Shown: positions 56,730-64,000 of the stretch, one piece after another
How positions within the stretch are numbered: position 1 is the stretch's first letter
Layout: each line of letters starts with the position of its first letter
Assembly: GCA_029721435.1 (NCBI GenBank)
Contig: CM056586.1
Span: 69,031,679-69,095,678, forward strand
From: Gymnothorax reevesii
Taxonomy: Eukaryota; Chordata; Actinopteri; Anguilliformes; Muraenidae
Length of the DNA: 64,000 nucleotides
Direction of reading: 5' to 3'
Made by a program: the position numbers and the translations under genes
Notes under the pieces: generated by a model
Told to the model about the DNA's origin: nothing
What the model saw: only the letters and a program-made list of their open reading frames with translations
Databases searched by the model: none

Positions 56730-56877
56730 AACCCTTTGAGTGCTTAAATAATTAAATTCATTTTTTTTATATTTATCTTGTGCTGTTTAAAACAAGTCAC
56801 CACATGATAGGTTTTCAACAGCTTTGACTTTCACATCTTATTGAGTAGCAATAGTTGCATTTAGCGCTCTAAGGGTT
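56730..56877. mobile_element. MITE with AACCCTT termini, copy A
   Basis: AACCCTTTGAGTGCTTAA at the left and, on the minus strand, AACCCTTAGAGCGCTAAA at the right are inverted repeats. The body (GATAGGTTTTCAACAGCTTTG, then TTGAGTAGCAATAGTTGCA) recurs in copy B at 61221-61423. Confidence 0.75.
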
Positions 56878-56889
56878 CAAAAGGGAATT

Positions 56890-58080
56890 TACGGTTAACC
56901 TCGTGAGCTGGGGAAGGGATGTTTAGTTTTGATTCCGGTGTCTCTTCAGTATTCATCTGCTGCTTTTGACGAGAGTCCTCTGTTGTAATGTGAATATAGG
57001 CCACTTGATGGCAGTATTTACCTTTTTTTTGTTAAGCTCAGACTGGATTCATGTTTAGACATGTCCTGGACATGTCTGGGGCAAGTCTCAGAAAATTTAA
57101 AAAAAGAGGTCTAAATGTGGGTGGGGTCTGCAAAAGAGTATATAAGGAAAAGAATTGAGACAGTAAAGTAGTAGGAGAAATTGCAAGAAGATGACCAGAC
57201 CTGCCATTCTGTTCAAGACCTGTGACGTTTCTTTTGTGGATTTCTTTGCCTGTGTTTGAGCATTTTCTTCAGCCAGGACATCACCAAGCCACCCCACCAA
57301 AAAGGGACTGTAATAATTTCTGTTTTTTCTTATTTATCAATCTTGGTCTTTAGTTGTAGGTTGTTATTAGTCTTTGTCTTTGTTAAAAATTAAATGTGTT
57401 TTAGTTGTTAAAACTGTGTTTGTCATCCCTTGCTGTTGCTGTTGTGTTATAAATGTAATAAGAAATTGGGGCCATAACACTGTTCTGCCCAAGAGTGCTC
57501 TGACCAGTCCTGAATCCCACTATTACTTCCTGTAAACACCCATCACTGACAGGAAACATGGGCAGAAGACCCTCTTTTCCTCTGCCGTAGAGTCACTTTC
57601 AGTAGTTCTATAGGTTAACCAAAAGCCACCTTTTCCTCCTGTGGTGGAGAGGAAGTGGTGCTCGCAAATATAAAAATGGAAGGATTCTTGTCTATATCCA
57701 ATCACATTGCTCTGGGAATTACGCAGTACACGCCGTGGGTCACCAGGGTCAGTTTAGCACGCAAAAGTAAGTTTTATGTTTGGCCTCTGGGCACCTTCAG
57801 TGCTCCTCTGATTGGCTGAATGTTGGCCCATTTCCAGTGGCCACGCTGCTCAGGTTTTAATAGGACCATTGGGAAATCGGTAACCAAATATGGTGCGATT
57901 TATTGGGCGGGCCTTGCCAGCGTAGGTTGCTCGATGGTAGGGGAAGGGAGGGGGATTTCAAATATTGTTGGATAACAGAGTGATTTACAACAAGATAGAA
58001 TTATAGTGGAAAACCAAACAAACAGAAAAAAATATAGTCATAGGCACATGTTTGGAGGGTAAGTGTTGTATTTATTAACT
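56890..58080. other. Intergenic, nothing recognised
   Basis: No conserved coding stretch and no delimited repeat. A TGGCCTCTGGGCACCTTCAG-like GC-richer patch lies near 57780. A poly-T tract lies near 57024. Confidence 0.4.
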
Positions 58081-58084
58081 TAAA

Positions 58085-58325
58085 GTAAATAGACCACATT
58101 TATATAGTGCTTTTCTAGTCATACAACGCCAAAACGCTTTTCAGTTATGCCTCCTCATTCACCCAGATGGCAGAGGCTGCTCTGCAAGGCGCCAGCCTGC
58201 ACATCGGGAGCAGTGTGGGGCTCAGCGTCTCGCTCAAGGACACTTCAACGTGTTCTCTAGAGGAGCCGGGGATCAAACCAGAAGCCTCCTGATTCCCAGA
58301 CCACCCGCTCCACCGCTCTATTATT
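58085..58325. repeat. Interspersed repeat with AAATAGACCACATTTATATAGTGC head
   Basis: The phrase order is ACATTTATATAGTGCTTTTC, CTCCTCATTCACCCAGA, GCAAGGCGCCAGCCTGCAC, CTCGCTCAAGGACACTTCAA, CCGGGGATCAAACCAGAAGC and CCACCCGCTCCACC. It matches a very common teleost repeat from memory. No protein is encoded. Confidence 0.7.
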
Positions 58326-60280
58326 TAATGACCACACTCCTTGCTGTTGCAGTGTGTGATCGTGCTATATTTTGCCCATTGCTTGTTTGTCAGTTTTATC
58401 TTTCCATATATAGTGAGTCAGAAAGACAACACAAGAAGTCGTCTTATTTACTAGTGATTCCTCAGGGGATTATGGTTGCACTTATGAAAGTTTACTGCAC
58501 CTATGGCCAGAATTAATATTCCTGTCACCATGAAGTATAACCCCTGGCAAACACACAGAGATGTTGACTTCAATAAAAAGCAGCTTTTTGCAATAATGTC
58601 TATAAGCAGCATCATCAACTGCCAAGATTTTTTTTTTCCCAGAATTCCCTCCATCGCAGATTAACTTTGTCAATTGACTAATTTTGTCCCTCAAGAAATG
58701 GACTCTTCCAGAGACCCAAGATAAAGAACCATTTTGTTAAGGAATCAATAAATTTAAGATTATTCTACTCACCCGTAGGCCTTCAACCAAAAAGAAGAGG
58801 CAAATCTGTGGGTCATGCATCGCCCTCGAATAAAAATCCCCCAAAATATTAAATATTAATATTGGCAATTAAATGGGGGAGCACCGGGCCCATATTTGTT
58901 ATTTTCCTGAAACATGAGGGCATCTGTGTATCCAAACTGCACAGCTATTGGGCATGCAAAACAGGAGAGAAGACAGATTAGTGAAGTCGTTTTGTCGGGT
59001 GAGAATTAACAAGGTCTGTCTGCATATTTTCCCAAAACTGAGTTATACGGGTCAAATGCTTTCAAAGTTTACAAGGTCTAGTTTGAGCACTTGAGCTGCT
59101 GATACATGCGGCAGATAGCTGTCAAAGGTCAATGTTGCTAAAGTCTAACTTCATATTTCCTGCTTTCCCTGGGTATCAAACAGGTCCATCTACTGTAGCC
59201 AATAGTAGGACAGCATCTGGGTCATGTGATTGGAAAATCTGCAGCATTCTGCAATGATATGCCAAACTAAATTCTATTTTAGCTTTATTTTGAGAAATTT
59301 TGTTTGCTTCAGTGTGGACTACACAATGTCTATAATGCACCATCTTTAACCTACAAGAGTTACCAAACATACTACAGCGTTGTATTAACAATGTTGTTCA
59401 ATAATTTAATCTTCTTTTCATTGAATTATGTAGACATACGAAGTTAAAAGTAACTTCATGCTTTACAACTTCTAATTTATTTACACGCAATGTTCCGGTA
59501 TAGATCCTGATGACATTATCAAACAACTGTGGTAGTGGTTTTAGGATTTATACCAAAATGATGTGCTTGAATAAATGAGAAGTTGTCATCCATTAAGTAG
59601 TCTTTGCCTAGAATTATTTCATATTTGATGAAAATCAAAAAAGTAATGGTTTCTCACTTCTGAGATCGGATCCTTCACTGGTCTATTCTGAATTTATGAT
59701 GATCTATCTGCAAAATATCCAGTGCAGTGGTCATTCAAAGAAATAAGAAGTGCGGCCTGACAAAGAAGAATTGTACCTACGAAGTTCTGACTTTCAAACT
59801 CGATTTTCTCAAAATCCTCAAAAGTGCAGATGGACCTAGTTAATTCTCTGCTGACGATTTGCTGTGTTTGGATACGGTTAACTGATCATGTAGCAAATAG
59901 TTTACAGTATTCGACCAATATGAGCAACGGCAGTATGATTCACCAAAAGGGCTAAATTCCACAGTACGCAGCCAGTGCGGAGGACTGCCACTCAAATACA
60001 GGGAAACATGCTTCTCACACACTGCCCAATACCCTGTTTACAGCTGTAAAAACTATCATGCATTATCCAGTATCTACAGCGCAGTACACAGCAAATTTAA
60101 GCATATCTCCTGGAAATTACCGTAATTTATCTGACAATCTAACCCTTGTCGTATACTTCACTGATATAAAATATTAAAATATGCAAGGCGGGGGTCTGTC
60201 AGTTGGTGTTCTCTCATAGAAAGGAGGGACATTTGATTGGAGATGGCATTCTGACTCAGAACTGTACCATTACACATTCA
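58326..60280. other. Intergenic, nothing recognised
   Basis: AT-rich spacer before the likely 3' end of cybrd1. No exon-like coding stretch was recognised on either strand. Confidence 0.45.
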
Positions 60281-60286
60281 CCCACG

Positions 60287-60332
60287 CTAAATTTAGAGGA
60301 AATCATTTTCCTAAATTTAGAGGAAATCATTT
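60287..60332. repeat. Tandem duplication of a 23-bp unit
   Basis: CTAAATTTAGAGGAAATCATTT occurs twice in a row, separated by a TC dinucleotide, immediately beside the likely cybrd1 polyadenylation site. Confidence 0.85.
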
Positions 60333-61220
60333 CACAATTGCTTTTTATTGAAATGTATATATTTGACAAAATACAATAAGTTTCATGTGAAAGCTATGAC
60401 TAAAAGATTGCTGTAAGGCACGATTTCACATTCAGTTCACCTTTTAAAAATCCATTCAAAACTGCCTCCCTACAGAGAAAAAAAAATTCAAACTGAAGTA
60501 CTGGTACACACACACCATACAAAAATTAAGATTTGTTCTGAGAGTAAAATTTGGATGAGAGTTTAAAAAAAAAAAAAAAAATCAGGCTACATATGTCTCA
60601 ACTCTAAGCCTATGAAAGTTGCACTGCTGCTCACGGCTCTATGTGCAGTTATGACGTTCACAATAATCAAAAAATTAATCAACATGACAGTCTTATTATA
60701 AAATGCTGGGAATCTGTGACTGTTCCCAAGCATTACATTTTGTGCAGCATATTGCATACATAATATTTAGCAGTAGCATGAATAAGCATTAAAAATTTTA
60801 AAATCTTGCAAACATTTTACCTAGATTCAAACCTCCGTCAAAAAGTAAAAATGAACATTTGTGCAAGATTGCGCAGGCACACAAAACATTCACAGATTAC
60901 ATACTCCGGTGCTTTTTAGTAATGGATAGAGCCAATTATTGGGAAATAAACTGCAAGAATAAACATACAAATGCAATGATACCAATAAAAATGTAAAGTG
61001 TCCTCCAGAAAGTAAACATTTCTAATACATCATCCTTACATTCATTAGCAGTAGTGCAGAATTAATGACGGAAGGTTTTCAATGACATCTTATGCACATG
61101 CTCATAATGTTCAGCTCATGCAGTACTGACAAGCCAGAGCTGTAGGACATTGATAAACATCATCACAATGTTTTAACATTTCCAGAGTACAGAACTGGTT
61201 CCTTACATTTTCCAATGATT

Positions 61221-61247
61221 AACACTTAGAGCACTGAAATATATATA

Positions 61248-61309
<62 letters not shown>

Positions 61310-61423
61310 TAAATTACTTTGTGTTGTCAAAAAAATGTTGTCACGTGATAGGTTTTCAACAGCTTTGATTTTGAAATCTTACATAATTGAGCAACAAAAG
61401 CTGCATTTAGCGCTCTAAGGGTT
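61221..61423. mobile_element. MITE with AACCCTT termini, copy B, carrying an (AT)n expansion
   Basis: AACACTTAGAGCACTGAAAT at the left and, on the minus strand, AACCCTTAGAGCGCTAAA at the right frame the same body as copy A (GTGATAGGTTTTCAACAGC, GCATTTAGCGCTCTAAGGG). TTAA overlaps both ends. The element is about 55 bp longer than copy A, largely owing to the AT microsatellite near its left end. Confidence 0.75.
61239..61307. repeat. Poly-A plus (AT)n microsatellite
   Basis: A run of 18 A followed by about 18 AT dinucleotides, inside MITE copy B. Confidence 0.9.
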
Positions 61424-62538
61424 AACATATGTTCATAAGTTATCTCCAATAATTTGCAAAATTGAACTGAGCCAGTATTTCTGGTATTGTCAGAGCAATG
61501 GCCAATTGACTGGCTACTCCTACTCGTGTTGAATATCGCTGTTCTGCAGAATATCAGTAATTAAGATGGTTCACTGAAAAAAAAGTCATAAGGAATGTAA
61601 TCAATACAGCAGCACAGAATTATATCAAGAGGGCAAAGCACATGCAGAAAACAAATCTGTTCACTTGCCAGAACAAAATAGAACTTTCCGACCAAATTAT
61701 TAGGTACACTCGCCCAACACTGAACAGCAGCTTCTTCATCGGCTACAAAGGCCCGTTTAAACCACAGACGATTCAACAAGGTGCTGGAATTATTGCTCAG
61801 GGATTTTCATTCAGTCTTCTTCAATAGTATTTTTCAATTTCTGTAAACCACTCAACCACACATTCATGGTGTAAATCTCCAATTCTACCGCACCGGGTGC
61901 AAAGAGAACTTTGCCGACATTAGGCCTCTGCTTAGATCATGCCCCTCATTCAGTCAAATTTTAGTCAGAACAAAAAAAAAAAAAAAAATCAACCACTTAA
62001 CCATGTCCGGTTGCTTCAGGCTTTACTACTGCAAAACAATTTGCCATTTGAAGGAGCAGGCCATTTGAATTAACCAGCAGATATACAAAATATAGCAGTC
62101 GCTGAGTTTATATTAGACCAGCAGATAAATGTACCACAAATAAATACCGCAGATAAAAATACTGTGCAAAAGTTTTAGTTGGTCTGGAAAATTCCTTAAC
62201 ATTTTCAGCATTCGAGTGACAGTAGAAAAGAGCATAACTGAGATTTCCAAACACTCATTTTCCAAAAATTAAATGTGAGTGAAGTTTGATGAAGCACAGC
62301 ATCAGATGATATAGCCTCCACTAAGAGCTGAACATCATCGAGGCTGATCATCGCAGTTGTTAACTGTTGCCAGCTCTTCGTAGAATGTTTTTTGATTTTT
62401 AGGAACCTTCTCATTATTTCTGAAATCTTTGGCCCATGCATTTTCTTCCATCTGCAGTAAACTTTTGCACTGTATGTAGATACGGTTTGAATGTCACTAA
62501 CATGGAGTTTAATGTGTTAAAGAGTCAAACCTCTTTCG

Positions 62539-63801
62539 CTATTCCTCTGGTTTTCCGTTCCTCTTACGGGCGTCACAGTTAGCCTCAGAGTCGGTCCAGT
62601 CCGTGGAGCTGGGTGAGAGGACTGTCCCCCCCATTATGCTGCTGGCATCTGTCCCATTGGTCCGCTGGCTGATCAGGACCTGCTCACTTGGGCGCTTCCA
62701 GGAAGGATGTGTGACGATCCAAATGACAAGAGCTCCGAAAATCGTTATTAACACTCCGAGAACATTTACGAAAACTGCTTCAGGAGGTGAATCCTTGTAC
62801 TTGGGATTTTTCCTGCAAAGGAAGTTTTTTAATGAGCAGAACTCAGTCCCATGAAGAGATGCGAGAGCATACAAACTAACTCACCAAAAAGGTCAGGTTT
62901 CACGCATTTTTTCTTTTGGTTAAACAATAATAGTACCTTATATTCATACTTACAGACCAAAAATGAGCTTCTCTGTGATTCCCATTAGGGCAGTGGCGAT
63001 GACGGTGGTAAAGATTAGCAGACCGCTGTAGACATGAACTGGCATGAGAAGAGCTCGCAGGTACCCTGGAGCAATAGGCAGCAGGTACACACACAGTCCG
63101 AGAACAATCTGTTTCACAGCGGGAGGAACAAAAGCAAGAGAAGTCAATCAAGCCTGGTTCCATTTTGGCTCAAAAATAAGCTTTTAACACAAATTGCACT
63201 CACTCTGCGACCACATTCAGTTTAAATACCATTTAAAACACAGCCCTTCACGTGTAACAGAAAAATTGCACAAAAAATAGAAACCTGTAGTCAGCGGTTG
63301 ATTCATTTGCCATAATTGCTATATTTGTACCATTAACACCTTTTCCTCCATTTTCTGTGTCATTCAGGTTTGTGCACAGCTTATTAGTGGAGTTCTCTCC
63401 AATAACTATCAAGAGTTCGCCAGGCCAGTTTGTTCTAGCTCTGGCAACTTTAACTTCCTGAAAACAGCCCGATAATATAACATTATTTCATCTGGGTATG
63501 CCAGGCTGTTAGCTCTGAAATATGCATTTTGATTGCAAACTCCATTCCATGATGAACTTTGCTCAGATGGGTTCATGTTCTTATCCTCTCACCTGTAGGC
63601 CATGAAGAATGACGGCAGCCAGACCCATCCAGCTGTGTAGACTGTACATGTTGGGGATGTCTGCAGCATTGTGGAAGTCAAACACTGCCACAAGAGATAT
63701 GGCAGCGAAAACAAAAGCCAGAATGTTCAGGCCTCCATGAATTAACTTCACCATAAGCTTGCTGCACTTCCATGTCCAAGGAAGCCTGTACACCAAAATG
63801 G
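62539..63801 (-). CDS. cybrd1: Cytochrome b reductase 1 (duodenal cytochrome b), last three coding exons, 5' part off window
   Basis: Minus-strand exons are 63593-63801, 62954-63108 and 62539-62812, phases consistent, giving about 211 aa of C-terminal sequence. The human protein has 286 aa as I recall it; exon 1, with the first membrane helix and one haem-ligand His, lies beyond 64000. Conserved blocks are [73 protein letters not shown] and [14 protein letters not shown]. The histidines in IHGG, SLHSW and PVHVYSG are three of the four cytochrome b561 haem ligands. The last exon ends in a hydrophilic tail with ARKRN. The protein spans the plasma membrane and passes electrons from cytosolic ascorbate to ferric iron at the cell surface. 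It converges tail-to-tail with dcaf17, unlike in human. Confidence 0.95.
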
Positions 63802-64000
63802 CTGAAACGGAAGTGCAAAAATGATGGAAATAATTATGAACTCATATAAAAATGAAATTCAACCCAAAATTTGGAATAATACAACTAGCATGCATACAAA
63901 TATAATTAGGACACTTTGAATTGATTTCCAATTTTGTTGACACCTTTGCAGCTTTGCAGTAATTAGACCAACCTTATTTTTCAACCACAAGTGTGGATAT

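Larger units (their letters stand above)
60330..62538 (-). other. Probable 3' UTR of cybrd1
   Basis: On the minus strand the sequence after the cybrd1 stop has no further coding exon. The last plausible polyadenylation signal, AATAAA on the minus strand, lies at 60344-60349, implying a ~2.2 kb 3' UTR. It would include MITE copy B and an (AT)n run. The 3' limit is inferred. Confidence 0.45.

Noticed and set aside
1..64000. CRISPR arrays, bacterial operons, phage or integron features
   Set aside because: Gene structure, splice sites and repeats are those of vertebrate nuclear DNA; no direct-repeat/spacer array was seen.

Overview
The window is vertebrate nuclear DNA, almost certainly from a ray-finned (teleost-type) fish. 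The genes have many short exons joined by GT-AG introns and encode vertebrate orthologues. The spacers and introns are full of fish-style DNA transposons: Tc1-like elements, hAT-like elements with 8-bp target duplications, foldback MITEs and SINE tails. I cannot name the species from the sequence alone.

Layout. 1-2848: upstream region of sp5, with a cluster of TCF/LEF-type motifs. 2849-4416: sp5 (+), two exons. 4.5-14.2 kb: intergenic, with a ~3.2 kb hAT-like composite element, a Tc1 remnant and a ~1.8 kb DNA transposon. 14349-25387: erich2 (+), six exons; its introns hold a ~175-bp tandem repeat and a dead Tc1 element. 26.5-29.1 kb: a second dead Tc1 element with a LINE fragment inserted in it. 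29665-39063: gorasp2 (+), ten exons, with a ~1.4 kb giant foldback element in intron 2. 40.3-43.1 kb: interspersed repeat, a decayed ~125-bp tandem array and two textbook hAT MITEs. 43838-54652: dcaf17 (+), fourteen exons, with a 431-bp foldback MITE and a 1.26-kb hAT element in its introns. 55-60 kb: intergenic repeats. 60.3-63.8 kb: cybrd1 (-), 3' part only; the first coding exon lies beyond the window.

The order sp5, erich2, gorasp2, dcaf17, cybrd1 is the order of the human 2q31.1 block, so this is a conserved syntenic segment. Three human neighbours are missing from the places where they would sit: GAD1 (between ERICH2 and GORASP2), and TLK1 and METTL8 (between GORASP2 and DCAF17). cybrd1 is inverted relative to dcaf17. 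That fits differential gene loss and rearrangement after the teleost genome duplication, which is inference. The genes do not form one pathway: Sp5 is a Wnt-responsive transcription factor, Erich2 an acidic protein of unknown function, Gorasp2 a Golgi stacking protein, Dcaf17 a CUL4-DDB1 substrate receptor and Cybrd1 a transmembrane ferric reductase.

I found no new multi-gene system. The most unusual content is structural: a foldback element with ~500-bp arms and a CTCF-like motif near its centre, two decayed tandem arrays, and several precisely delimited non-autonomous transposons.
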